DNA of 64,000 bases from Methylocapsa sp. S129 (GTDB taxonomy: Bacteria; Pseudomonadota; Alphaproteobacteria; Rhizobiales; Beijerinckiaceae): contig NZ_LMUI01000059.1 in assembly GCF_009765995.1 (NCBI RefSeq), positions 273,048-337,047 on the forward strand, written 5' to 3'. The first letter of the stretch is position 1. The number at the start of each line of letters is the position of its first letter. The position numbers were made by a program, and so were the translations under genes. Below the pieces are notes generated by a model that saw only the letters and a list, made by a program, of their open reading frames with translations, had not been told where the DNA came from and did no database searches. Below are positions 42,738 to 51,382 of the stretch, piece after piece.

Positions 42738-43568
42738 TCAGTCAAACGATCCCGCATGGTTGAAGAACGCCCGGATTTCTTGCGCCCTCTCGCCAAATTC
42801 TGGCGTCGCCGTCAGCGCCATCGTGCGGGGTCTGGGTAGATCGATGGGCACGACGCGCCGCAGCGCTCCCGGCCTGGCCGTCATCACGAGAACGACGTCG
42901 CCGAGAAAGACCGCCTCGGGAATCGAATGCGTGATGAGGACGATGGTCTTGCGACTCTCGGTCCAGATGCGTTGCAGTTCGAGGTTCATCTGTTCGCGCG
43001 TCATCGCGTCGAGCGCCCCGAAGGGCTCATCCATGAGCAGGATTCTCGGATCGTGCAGCAACGCGCGCGCGATCGACGCGCGCTGTTGCATGCCGCCGGA
43101 CAATTGGCTCGGCAGCCGGTTCTCGAAACCCTCCAGGCGAACCATCGCCAACAGTGCCCGGGCGCGAACGCGCGCGGCGTTCATGTCGAGGCCGAGCACC
43201 TCGGCGGGCAACAGGACGTTGTCGAGGATCGTGCGCCACGGCAGCAGAACGGGGTTCTGGAACACGACGCCGATGTCTCGGCGAGTCCCCTGCACTGGCG
43301 CGCCGTCGAGGGTGACCGACCCGTCGGAATAATCGAGCAGGCCGGCGAGGATTCGCAGCAGCGTGCTCTTGCCGCATCCGCTCGGCCCGACAATCGACAC
43401 GAAATCGCCCTCCTGGATCGAGCAACTGACGTCGTCCAATGCGAGGAGTTCGTTAGGGGTTCCGTCGCCGAAGACTTTGCGCAGATGGTCGATGCGGATC
43501 AGATCGCGTGGGCTGGGAGAGGGTCCAGGCTGACGACTGTCGTCGCCGTCGGGCGGGCGGCTCGGCAT
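42738..43568 (-). CDS. ABC transporter ATPase (SsuB/TauB type)
   Basis: ATPase of about 276 residues with Walker A 'GPSGCGKSTLLRILAG', signature 'LSGGMQQRASIARALL' and Walker B 'ILLMDEPFGALDAMT', then 'VLITHSIPEAVFLGDVVLVM'. It is first in the leftward seven-gene operon. ATGs at 43568 and 43604 and the frame start at 43619 are all possible; none has a strong Shine-Dalgarno. A TGATCA palindrome lies just upstream. Confidence 0.9.
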   Translation of the reverse strand: MPSRPPDGDDSRQPGPSPSPRDLIRIDHLRKVFGDGTPNELLALDDVSCSIQEGDFVSIVGPSGCGKSTLLRILAGLLDYSDGSVTLDGAPVQGTRRDIGVVFQNPVLLPWRTILDNVLLPAEVLGLDMNAARVRARALLAMVRLEGFENRLPSQLSGGMQQRASIARALLHDPRILLMDEPFGALDAMTREQMNLELQRIWTESRKTIVLITHSIPEAVFLGDVVLVMTARPGALRRVVPIDLPRPRTMALTATPEFGERAQEIRAFFNHAGSFD

Positions 43569-43625
43569 CCTGTCGGAGTATGGAACAGAGGGGGTCAATA
43601 TCATCCCGCCGCACGCCATTTAATT

Positions 43626-43637
43626 CGTGATCACAAG
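43626..43637. promoter_or_regulatory. TGATCA-centred palindrome, candidate GntR operator
   Basis: CGTGATCACAAG, symmetric around TGATCA, lies in the divergent region between the ATPase and GntR genes, close to the ATPase start. It resembles TGTGATCACAAA at 31451-31462. Confidence 0.45.
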
Positions 43638-43750
43638 TTTTGCTCAGCACCGCAATTCTGTCAACAGAATTCTTGAAGAGACCTCATTTTAGAGTATTGT
43701 CGTGATGAATTGCCACGAATTTGTACACCGGCGAGCGGCTTATAGATATT

Positions 43751-43760
43751 TGTGATCAAA
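43751..43760. promoter_or_regulatory. Second TGATCA-centred site before the GntR gene
   Basis: TGTGATCAAA (within TTTGTGATCAAAG, near-symmetric) is 64 bp before the chosen GntR start. Together with 43626-43637 it brackets the divergent promoters, the layout expected for an autoregulated GntR. Confidence 0.45.
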
Positions 43761-43823
43761 GATATCGCTCTGGCGCGCCTAGCCCAAATCGGCGAGGATC
43801 AGTGCGAGCGATCGAGGAGCAAA

Positions 43824-44681
43824 ATGCGGCAAAGTTCAGATAGGCGACGGGGGGCCCTTTCCGAGCCTAATGTCGAAGCGCCGGAGGAATTGGCCTCAGG
43901 CGGCCGCGAACACGGCCCCTTTACCTCGCTGGCGCAGAAGACCTACGAAGCCCTGCGAGCCGCGCTTCTGAACGGAGAATTCCGGGCGGGCCAGACAATC
44001 AGCCTGCGCAGCGCCGCCGAGGCGTTGGGCGTCGGCCAGATGCCGGTTCGGCACGCCTTGAGCCGGCTGCAGGCGGAAGGCATTTTCGTGATGCAGCCGA
44101 ACCGGTCGCTGGCGGTTCCCACCGCCACGCGCACGTCGATCATCGAAATTCGCGACGTGCGCATCGCGTTGGAGGGTCTGGCGGCCGAACAGGCGGCGCA
44201 GCGCGCGACGCAGCGCGAGATCGACGAACTCGCAGGCCATTTCGAAGTCATGAAGCAAGTCGTCCAAAGCTCGGACATCAAGCGATATATCGCTGTCAAT
44301 CTCAAATTCCACATGACGCTCTATCGGGCTGGCCGCTCCGCTACGCTATTCCAGTTGATTGAATCCATCTGGGTGAAATCCAGCGCGAATAGCCGCCTGG
44401 TTGCGGTCGAAGAAGCGGTCGGAACCCTTCCCAATCATGCCCGTGCGTTGGAAGGCGTGCGGAGCCGCGATCCAATCATGGCGCGCGCGGCCATCGTGCA
44501 GGATTGTTGCGCCACTTATGAGATCCAGTTGGCGCTGCTGGCGGCGAGTGACGCGGAAGCCAGCAATGGCTCGCCGAGCAACGTCGCCCATCTCGTACGT
44601 AAACGCACCCTTCCCGCCGGCGCGCTGGGCAGCCTCGTCGGCTCCAAGCGCAGAGGCCGCCCGCCCAAGGCGCAAACCTAA
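43824..44681 (+). CDS. GntR-family (FCD) transcriptional regulator
   Basis: About 285 residues. The HTH reads 'YEALRAALLNGEFRAGQTIS' then 'LRSAAEALGVGQMPVRHALS', followed by an FCD domain ('DVRIALEGLAAEQAAQRATQ'). A basic tail 'SKRRGRPPKAQT' resembles an AT-hook-like element (GRP core), unusual for the family. ATG 43824 has GAGGAG four bases upstream; the frame from 43752 would overlap the candidate operator. It is upstream of the GGT-like gene and divergent from the seven-gene operon. Confidence 0.88.
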   Translation: MRQSSDRRRGALSEPNVEAPEELASGGREHGPFTSLAQKTYEALRAALLNGEFRAGQTISLRSAAEALGVGQMPVRHALSRLQAEGIFVMQPNRSLAVPTATRTSIIEIRDVRIALEGLAAEQAAQRATQREIDELAGHFEVMKQVVQSSDIKRYIAVNLKFHMTLYRAGRSATLFQLIESIWVKSSANSRLVAVEEAVGTLPNHARALEGVRSRDPIMARAAIVQDCCATYEIQLALLAASDAEASNGSPSNVAHLVRKRTLPAGALGSLVGSKRRGRPPKAQT

Positions 44682-44706
44682 GGCCCTTCAGAAAAGAGGA
44701 ATCCCG

Positions 44707-46506
44707 ATGAGCACGGCGAAGCCTGCTTCCTTCACGACTCGCCCCGAGATCGAGGGCACGTTCGGGGTCGTCGCCTCGACGCACTGGATCGCCACGGCGG
44801 TAGGCATGGGCGTGCTCGAGAGAGGCGGCAACGCGTTCGACGCCGGGGTCGCCGCCGCATTCACGCTGCAAGTCGTCGAACCGCACCTGAACGGTCCGGG
44901 CGGCGACGTTCCGATTATTGTCCACGATGTTTCGCGCGGACGCACGGAGGTGATCTGCGGCCAGGGGCCGGCGCCTGCGGGGGCCACGATCGCGCATTAT
45001 CGGCGCGAGGGTCTCGATATGATCCCGGGGACGGGCCTGCTAGCCGCCTGCGTGCCGGGCACGTTCGAAACTTGGATGCTGCTGTTGCGCGACTACGGCT
45101 CGATGTCTCTGCGCCAAGTGCTGGAGCCGGCGATCGGCTACGCCAGAAACGGCCACCCTCTCGTCGAACGCGCGAGCGCGACGATCAGAACCGTCGAAAC
45201 CTTGTTTCGCCAACATTGGACGACGTCGGCCGAAATCTATCTGCCGGGCGGCGAGGTCCCGGCGCCCGGCTCCCTCTTCACTAACGCCAAGCTCGCCGAC
45301 GCCTATGGGCGCATCCTGATCGAAGCCGAGAGCGGCGGCGGGGATCGCGTCGCGCAGATCGAGCGCGCCCGCAAGGCATGGTCGCAAGGCTTCGTCGCCG
45401 AGGCGATCGATCGATTCTGCCGAACCCAAGCTGTCATGGATGTCAGCGGCTCGCCGCATCGGGGCGTGTTGACAGGCGAGGACATGGCGCGCTGGCGGCC
45501 GACGATCGAAGCGCCGCTGACCTACGATTACGGCCGATTCACGGTGTGCAAGGCCGGCGCCTGGAGCCAAGGGCCCGTTATGCTGCAGCAACTGGCGTTG
45601 CTTAAGGGCTTCGAACTCGATGGGCTCGATCCTGCCGGCCCCGAGTTCGTGCATCTGCAAGTCGAATGCGCCAAGCTCGCTTATGCCGATCGCGAGAAGT
45701 TTTACGGCGATCCCGACTTCATTGAGGTTCCGATCGAGGTGTTGCTTACCGATCGCTACAACGACGAGCGGCGCAAACTGATAACGCGCGAAGCATCGCT
45801 GGAGTTTCGCCCCGGCTCTGTCGAGGGCTTCGGCGCGCGCGTCGAGATGCGCGGAACCGGTTTGCAGAGCGGCGCGGGAGGGATGGGCGCGGGCGAGCCG
45901 ACGGTGGGGCGGCTCGGCGAGGTGCGCGGCGACACGGTGCATTTCGACATCATCGATCAAGCCGGCAATATGATTTCTGCGACGCCGTCGGGCGGCTGGC
46001 TGCAGTCTTCGCCGGTGATCCCTGAACTGGGCTTTTGTCTGGGCAGCCGCGCACAGATGTTTTGGCTCGAGGAGAACCACCCGGCAGCTCTGGCGCCCGG
46101 CAAGCGTCCACGCACGACGCTGAGCCCGACCATGGCGCTACGCGACGGCGAGCCCTATCTGGCCTGGGGAACGCCGGGCGGCGACCAGCAGGATCAATGG
46201 ATCACGCAGTTCTTCCTGCGTCACGTCCACGCGGGCATGAATCTCCAGGAAGCGATCGACGCGCCGGCCTGGCACTCCGAGCATTTCCCGATCTCGTTCT
46301 GGCCGCGCACCGCGCGGCCCGGCGTGCTGGTCGCCGAAAATCAATTGCCGAAAACGACCGTCGAGGCGCTGCGGGCCCGCGGCCATATCGTGGAGATCGG
46401 TCCCGATTGGTCGGAGGGCCGGCTGACCGCCGCGTCCAAGGTGGGAGCCCGCCGCCGCGCCGCCGCCAATCCCCGCGGAATGCAAGGCTACGCGATAGGA
46501 CGATAG
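44707..46506 (+). CDS. Gamma-glutamyltransferase-family Ntn hydrolase
   Basis: A 599-residue protein of the GGT/cephalosporin acylase family, made as a precursor that self-cleaves. 'GVLERGGNAFDAGVAAAFTL' and 'PHLNGPGGDVPIIVH' are large-subunit hallmarks. The likely cleavage site and nucleophile Thr is in 'RGDTVHFDIIDQAGN' near residue 411. No signal peptide is visible, so it is probably cytoplasmic, unlike classical GGT. AAGAGGA precedes ATG 44707. It follows the GntR by 25 bp and may deacylate or deglutamylate the compound handled by the divergent operon. Confidence 0.87.
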   Translation: MSTAKPASFTTRPEIEGTFGVVASTHWIATAVGMGVLERGGNAFDAGVAAAFTLQVVEPHLNGPGGDVPIIVHDVSRGRTEVICGQGPAPAGATIAHYRREGLDMIPGTGLLAACVPGTFETWMLLLRDYGSMSLRQVLEPAIGYARNGHPLVERASATIRTVETLFRQHWTTSAEIYLPGGEVPAPGSLFTNAKLADAYGRILIEAESGGGDRVAQIERARKAWSQGFVAEAIDRFCRTQAVMDVSGSPHRGVLTGEDMARWRPTIEAPLTYDYGRFTVCKAGAWSQGPVMLQQLALLKGFELDGLDPAGPEFVHLQVECAKLAYADREKFYGDPDFIEVPIEVLLTDRYNDERRKLITREASLEFRPGSVEGFGARVEMRGTGLQSGAGGMGAGEPTVGRLGEVRGDTVHFDIIDQAGNMISATPSGGWLQSSPVIPELGFCLGSRAQMFWLEENHPAALAPGKRPRTTLSPTMALRDGEPYLAWGTPGGDQQDQWITQFFLRHVHAGMNLQEAIDAPAWHSEHFPISFWPRTARPGVLVAENQLPKTTVEALRARGHIVEIGPDWSEGRLTAASKVGARRRAAANPRGMQGYAIGR

Positions 46507-46519
46507 CGCGGAGCCTCAT

Positions 46520-46855
46520 TCAAAGGGCGATTGGAGACGCTCGAGTTCGAGTCCGTCTATCCAAGGACCGCAAAAGCGCGCCCAGTAAGGACTCTGACGC
46601 ATATGTGGCCCGCAAACGACCCTTGAGGTCGCGCACGCCGTGCTCGACGAACTTGAGGCCGGCGCCTGCGGTCAATTCTGTCGCGATGCGCGAGACCCAG
46701 ACTTCGCCGGGCGATGACTGCGCCATGACGCGGTACGCGGCGTGGACTGCGAGACCGCCGACGTCATCCCAACGTATTTCAATCTCACCGGTGCGCAGGC
46801 CTGCGCGCAGCAAGAGCCCGGTTGGACGTAGCTTCCGCCGGGCAGAAGACCCCAA
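46520..46855 (-). pseudogene. Adenylate/guanylate cyclase C-terminal remnant
   Basis: The minus strand reads 'RAGLRTGEIEIRWDDVGGLA' then 'VHAAYRVMAQSSPGEVWVSR' and 'AGLKFVEHGVRDLKG', the second half of a class III nucleotide cyclase catalytic domain. The metal-binding first half and any sensor domain are missing. After 'DLKG' the frame diverges from the usual 'VPGRWRLY' ending, so a frameshift there is likely. Nothing else in 46507-47137 looks like a gene. Confidence 0.6.
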
Positions 46856-47137
46856 CGGATTACGCGACCTTTCGCCAACGCACCGGCAAATACTTGTACG
46901 ACGGCGCGCCGCTTTGCAGGTCCCGATAGGTCGGCGGACAGTGGTTGTTCGCCTCGGAGCAATGGGCTCCGATCGAACCCCGGGGCGATGTCATGCGCGA
47001 TCGCTGTGAGGCCAATGCGCCTGTGTTCCTGGCCCAGGACGGCGGATGCTATCTCCACCACGTCGCGATGCGCCAGGTTCTGGGCGGACAGATCCTGCTT
47101 GCTGACGCGGATCTCCGATTGACACGTCGATGCACAT

Positions 47138-48169
47138 TTATGCTGACTCTCTCATGATTAGCCGCGCCTCGAGCAGGTCGGTCGAATTTTGATTTGTTCT
47201 GTCGGAAATGCCCTGCATCACGCGCTCCAGGCTTATTGTCGCCAACCGCTCGACGTCTTGTGCGACCGTCGTCAGTGATGGGCATGCGTATTGGCTCAAG
47301 GGGTGGTCATCGTGTCCCGCAATACGCAACTGCAAGCGACGGCCGACAGATATTCCTGACTGACAGGCCGCCGACATGACCCCGAAGGCGACGCGATCAT
47401 TGGCGCAGAGCACCGTCTCCCCCACGGGGGCGCCCGCCTTGAAAAGACGCGTCGCCTCTTCGAAAGCCAGGCGTTCGAAGTCCCAGTCGAGCGAGCGAAC
47501 GGAAAAGATGCGGGGTTCGACGCCGCGCTCCCGCATTGAGGTTACATAGGCCTCGCGTCGCTCACGTGCGTTTTGATTGACATCGGGCATATCGAAGTAA
47601 CTTGGCGGTGCGCCGGATCGCAGGAGATAATCGACCATGAGGCTCATGCTGAGGTAGTTGTTCGTCCCAACGAACGCGCCGTCGGCCTCCGCGCGCGCAT
47701 CGAGGAACACCAACGGCATGGCTGTCGCCATCTGGCGGTAGAGATCCTTGCGTGAAGCTTCTCCGAGGGGAACCACGATGGCTCCGGCGCTCTTGATCGA
47801 CATCAAAGTGGCGACCGCTTCTGCTTCCCGTTCGGGCTCGCCCTGGCTGCTTCGGATGACCGTCCAGTAGCCGGAGGACGAAGCCTGCAATTCGATTCGC
47901 TGCACGAGCGCAGCATAGAACGGGTCCATCAGAGTGGGGACTAGAATGCCAAGCGTTTTCGGATTGCGTCGGTTGAAGTTCACGGCGAGCAGATTCGGGC
48001 GATAGCCCAATCGCTCCATCGCCTCTTCGATCTTTTCGCGAGAGGCCGGCCGCACGCTGGTTGGATCATTGAAGAACCTCGACAAAGTCGGACGTGAGAT
48101 TCCGCTCGCGGCGGAAAATTCCTCCATCGTGCGAATGCGGCCTGAGATGTTGGACTCACCGTCGTGCAT
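47138..48169 (-). CDS. LacI-family transcriptional regulator
   Basis: A 343-residue sugar-responsive repressor. The LacI HTH with hinge is at residues 14-62: 'TMEEFSAASGISRPTLSRFF' and 'REKIEEAMERLGYRPNLLAV'. The periplasmic-binding-like effector domain follows ('LGILVPTLMDPFYAALVQRI'). It is divergent from the polyol-binding protein gene, with two TTACATATG-type sites between them. It likely represses the polyol cluster until the sugar or its derivative binds. Confidence 0.9.
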   Translation of the reverse strand: MHDGESNISGRIRTMEEFSAASGISRPTLSRFFNDPTSVRPASREKIEEAMERLGYRPNLLAVNFNRRNPKTLGILVPTLMDPFYAALVQRIELQASSSGYWTVIRSSQGEPEREAEAVATLMSIKSAGAIVVPLGEASRKDLYRQMATAMPLVFLDARAEADGAFVGTNNYLSMSLMVDYLLRSGAPPSYFDMPDVNQNARERREAYVTSMRERGVEPRIFSVRSLDWDFERLAFEEATRLFKAGAPVGETVLCANDRVAFGVMSAACQSGISVGRRLQLRIAGHDDHPLSQYACPSLTTVAQDVERLATISLERVMQGISDRTNQNSTDLLEARLIMRESA

Positions 48170-48189
48170 AAGTTTCTTTCTCTCACTAA

Positions 48190-48224
48190 TTTTTACATAT
48201 GTAAAAAATATTTGTTACATATGA
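48190..48224. promoter_or_regulatory. LacI-type operator pair
   Basis: TTTTTACATATGTAAAAA (48190-48207) is a perfect 18-bp palindrome; a second copy of the core, TTACATATGA, is at 48215-48224. They lie 21 bp upstream of the LacI gene start and 80-114 bp upstream of the binding-protein gene. AT-rich symmetric sites of this type suit LacI-family regulators of polyol genes. Confidence 0.65.
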
Positions 48225-48303
48225 TTGACGTGGTCGATACGTACTGCCATAGAGGTCACAAGGACTGGAGCGTCGTCAAGTCCGACAACGAGGAGTGAAC
48301 GTC

Positions 48304-49611
48304 ATGGTGGGATTGAAGACCTTTGCGGCTGGTTTAGCCTTGGCCTCGGGTGTTGTTACTGTTGCAAGCGCCGAGAATCTGACAATTGCTACGGTAAACA
48401 ACGAAGACATGATCATCATGCAGAGGCTTTCTTCCAAATGGGAGCAACAGACCGGCAATAAAATTAATTGGGTCATCCTGGAAGAAAACGTTCTTCGTCA
48501 GAAAGTGACCACCGACATTGCGACCAAGGGCGGCTCTTATGACATTATTACCATCGGCGCTTATGAAACGCCGATCTGGGGCAAGAAGGGCTGGCTGACC
48601 GAACTCGACGATTTCAAGGACTATGACTACGACGATCTGCTTGCGCCGGTGAAGGCGGGACTGTCGGTCGACGGGAAGCTCTATGCCGTCCCCTTCTATG
48701 CCGAAAGCTCCTTCACGATGTACCGCAAGGATCTGTTCCAAAATGCCGGCTTCACCATGCCGGAGCACCCGACTTACGACCAGATCAAACAATTCGCCGA
48801 CAAGCTGACCGACAAGGCGAACGGGACCTACGGCATCTGCCTGCGCGGCAAGGCCGGCTGGGGCGAGAATATGGCGTTTCTCGGCACCCTGGTGAACACC
48901 TATGGCGGCCGCTGGTTTGACATGGACTGGAAGCCCCAACTGAATTCCGAGGCCTGGAAGACGGCGATCAGCTTCTATATCGACTTGATGAAGGCTGACG
49001 GACCGCCCGGCGCCGTGGGGAACGGTTTCAATGAAAATCAAGCATTGTTCGCGGGCGGCAAATGCGCGATGTGGATCGACGCGACTTCCGCCGCCGGACG
49101 CGTCTCCAATCCCAAGGAAAGCCACGTCGCCGATAAGATCGGCTTCACTGCATCCCCGACCGCGGTGACGCCGAACGGATCGGCCTGGGCGTGGTCCTGG
49201 GCGTTGGCCATTCCAACCTCCTCGAAAAAGGAGGCGGCCGCCAAGGACTTCGTCCGTTGGGCGACGTCGAAGGATTACATCAAGCTGGTGGGCGAAACGG
49301 AGGGATGGGTCGCCGCGCCACCCGGCACGCGCAAGTCCACCTACGACAACCCGGAATATCAGAAAGCCGCGCCGTTTGCGTCCATCGTGGTGAACGCCAT
49401 CCTGGCCGCCGACCCGACCCACGCAACCAAGGATCCGGTTCCCTACACCGGCGTGCAGTTTGTCGCCATTCCCGAATTTCAGGGCATTGGCACGAGTGTG
49501 GGCCAGAGCATCGCCACCGCGCTGGTCGGCTCGGAAAGCGTCGCGGACGCGCTGCAGAAGTCGCAGGCTTCGACCACGGCGACGATGACGAAAGCTGGCT
49601 ACATCAAATAG
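48304..49611 (+). CDS. Polyol-type ABC transporter substrate-binding protein (SmoE-like)
   Basis: Family 1 extracellular binding protein of 435 residues. Signal peptide 'GLKTFAAGLALASGVVTVAS' leads a mature part with 'LTIATVNNEDMIIMQRLSSK', 'GGSYDIITIGAYETPIWGKK' and 'AVPFYAESSFTMYRKDLF', the pattern of sorbitol/mannitol-binding SmoE proteins. ATG 48304 has AGGAG eight bases upstream. Its usual partners SmoF, SmoG and SmoK are absent; enzymes follow directly instead. Confidence 0.87.
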   Translation: MVGLKTFAAGLALASGVVTVASAENLTIATVNNEDMIIMQRLSSKWEQQTGNKINWVILEENVLRQKVTTDIATKGGSYDIITIGAYETPIWGKKGWLTELDDFKDYDYDDLLAPVKAGLSVDGKLYAVPFYAESSFTMYRKDLFQNAGFTMPEHPTYDQIKQFADKLTDKANGTYGICLRGKAGWGENMAFLGTLVNTYGGRWFDMDWKPQLNSEAWKTAISFYIDLMKADGPPGAVGNGFNENQALFAGGKCAMWIDATSAAGRVSNPKESHVADKIGFTASPTAVTPNGSAWAWSWALAIPTSSKKEAAAKDFVRWATSKDYIKLVGETEGWVAAPPGTRKSTYDNPEYQKAAPFASIVVNAILAADPTHATKDPVPYTGVQFVAIPEFQGIGTSVGQSIATALVGSESVADALQKSQASTTATMTKAGYIK

Positions 49612-49782
49612 CGCCGGCGCGGGTCACGGTCGGCGACGACCGCGACCCGCTCTCAAATCCGAGTTCTCCGCAACCGCCTGGCAAAGTCAGCCGCCGCCGA
49701 ATGGATCGTGGCGTCAAGCATATCGGGGACCATGGCGACAAACAGACCCGGGGTCCAACCGAGAAAAACCGAGGTACGTTAG

Positions 49783-50568
49783 ATGTCTCACGAAAATTTG
49801 GCCGACGAGAGCGCGTTAGAGTTTTCGCGCGTCTTCGACTTCTCAGGCAAGGTCATCGTCGTAACCGGAGCGGCCAGCGGAATCGGAAAGGCGATCGCGG
49901 AATTGTTCAGCGAGCGAGGCGCTCGGCTCGCGCTGATTGACAAGTCGCCGCATATCCAATCAGTCGCAGGCGCGCTAGGCGGCGACGCCCGATCCTGGGA
50001 GGCAGATATCACCGAGGATGCGCAGGTGGCGCGAGTAGTCGGGGAGATCGCCGCGACGTTTGGCCGGATCGACGTGCTCATCAACAATGCTGGCGTCGGA
50101 GGAATCTGGCCGGCCGAAGCGACGCGAAGCGAAGACTGGAATCGGGTCGTCTCGATCAATCTCACCGGCCAATATTTTGTAGCCCGCGAGGTCGCCAAAT
50201 ACATGCTGGAGGCTGGACGCGGGCGTATCGTGATGATGGCGTCCCAGGCGGCGCTCATCGGCCTAGACGGACACGCAGCCTACGCGGCGTCGAAAGCGGG
50301 CCTGCTCGGAATGTTGCGATCCATGGCAGTTGAATGGGGGCCGCGTGGAATGACGGTCAACGCTATCTCCCCAACTGTGGTCGATACGGAAATGACCGCG
50401 ATTTATTGGGGCGGCGAGAAAGGCGAGCGCGCCCGAGCGGAGATCCCGGTCGGTCGCTTCGTCAAACCCAGGGAAATCGCCTACGCTGCGATGCTTCTTT
50501 CGAGCGACGCCGCGGCGATGATCAATGGCGCCAACCTCCCTGTGGATGGCGGAAACACCATTCGCTAA
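49783..50568 (+). CDS. Short-chain dehydrogenase (polyol/sugar type)
   Basis: An SDR of 261 residues. Cofactor motif 'VTGAASGIGKAIAELFSERG', 'NNAGVGG', and catalytic residues in 'MMASQAALIGLDGHAAYAAS' plus Lys in 'ASKAG'; it ends 'NGANLPVDGGNTIR'. GAGG lies about 8 bp upstream of ATG 49783. It is 171 bp after the binding protein and followed by a second SDR with small spacing. It probably oxidises a sugar alcohol or its keto product. Confidence 0.88.
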   Translation: MSHENLADESALEFSRVFDFSGKVIVVTGAASGIGKAIAELFSERGARLALIDKSPHIQSVAGALGGDARSWEADITEDAQVARVVGEIAATFGRIDVLINNAGVGGIWPAEATRSEDWNRVVSINLTGQYFVAREVAKYMLEAGRGRIVMMASQAALIGLDGHAAYAASKAGLLGMLRSMAVEWGPRGMTVNAISPTVVDTEMTAIYWGGEKGERARAEIPVGRFVKPREIAYAAMLLSSDAAAMINGANLPVDGGNTIR

Positions 50569-50608
50569 TTTGACTCGTGTTACCCTGGCCGAACAACAAG
50601 CAACCATC

Positions 50609-51379
50609 ATGAAACTGAACAATAAGGTCGCCATCATCACAGGAGCCGCCCGCGGCATCGGCAAGGCGATCGCGGAACGCTATGTGAGCGAAGGCGCAAA
50701 GGTCGTTGTCGCCGATCTGAACGAACAGGGAGCAGACGCCGTCGCTGTGGCGCTGGGGCCGAACGCTATCGGTCGCAAGCTCGACGTCACCGATCAGACT
50801 TCGATTGACGCTATGGTGGCCGCTACGGTTTCCAAGTTTGGCGGCATCGACATTCTCGTCAACAATGCCGGGCTCTTCGACCTTGCTCCGATCATCGAAA
50901 TCACGCGCGAGAGCTACCATCGCGTCTATGCGGTGAATGTCGAGGGCCTTCTGTTCACGCTGCAGGCGGTCGCGAAACGGATGATCAGCCAAGGCCGCGG
51001 AGGCAAGATCATCAACTTCGCCTCCCAGGCCGGCCGCAGAGGAGAACCGCTCGTCGCGGTTTATTGTTCCTCGAAGGCGGCGGTCATCAGCCTCACCCAG
51101 AGCGCGGGCCTCGATCTTATCAAGCACCGCATCAACGTGAACGGCATCGCACCCGGCGTCGTCGATAACGAACATTGGGATCACGTCGACGCAATGTTCG
51201 CCAAATACGAGAATCTGAAGCCCGGCGAGAAAAGGCATCGGGTCGGGGCATCGGTGCCGTACGGGCGAATGGCGCGCCCCGAAGAGATTGGCGGGCTGGC
51301 GACATTTCTCGCGAGCGAAGACGCCGACTATATCGTCGCGCAAACATACAATATAGACGGCGGCAACTGGATGAACTGA
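50609..51379 (+). CDS. Sorbitol/galactitol dehydrogenase-type SDR (SmoS-like)
   Basis: An SDR of 256 residues with 'KVAIITGAARGIGKAIAERY', 'NNAGLFDLAPIIEIT' and the Ser/Tyr/Lys set in 'INFASQAGRRGEP' and 'VAVYCSSKAAV'. 'ITQSAGLDLIKHRINVNGIA'-like and 'PGVVDNEHWDHVDAMFAKYE' blocks match rhizobial SmoS/galactitol dehydrogenases. In such clusters it converts galactitol to D-tagatose or D-sorbitol to D-fructose. The frame starts earlier at 50525 but ATG 50609 fits the family. Confidence 0.85.
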   Translation: MKLNNKVAIITGAARGIGKAIAERYVSEGAKVVVADLNEQGADAVAVALGPNAIGRKLDVTDQTSIDAMVAATVSKFGGIDILVNNAGLFDLAPIIEITRESYHRVYAVNVEGLLFTLQAVAKRMISQGRGGKIINFASQAGRRGEPLVAVYCSSKAAVISLTQSAGLDLIKHRINVNGIAPGVVDNEHWDHVDAMFAKYENLKPGEKRHRVGASVPYGRMARPEEIGGLATFLASEDADYIVAQTYNIDGGNWMN

Positions 51380-51382
51380 GCG

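Noticed and set aside
44401-44706. N-terminal extension of the GGT-family protein
   Set aside because: It overlaps the end of the GntR gene in another frame; ATG 44707 has a good Shine-Dalgarno and starts the family fold.
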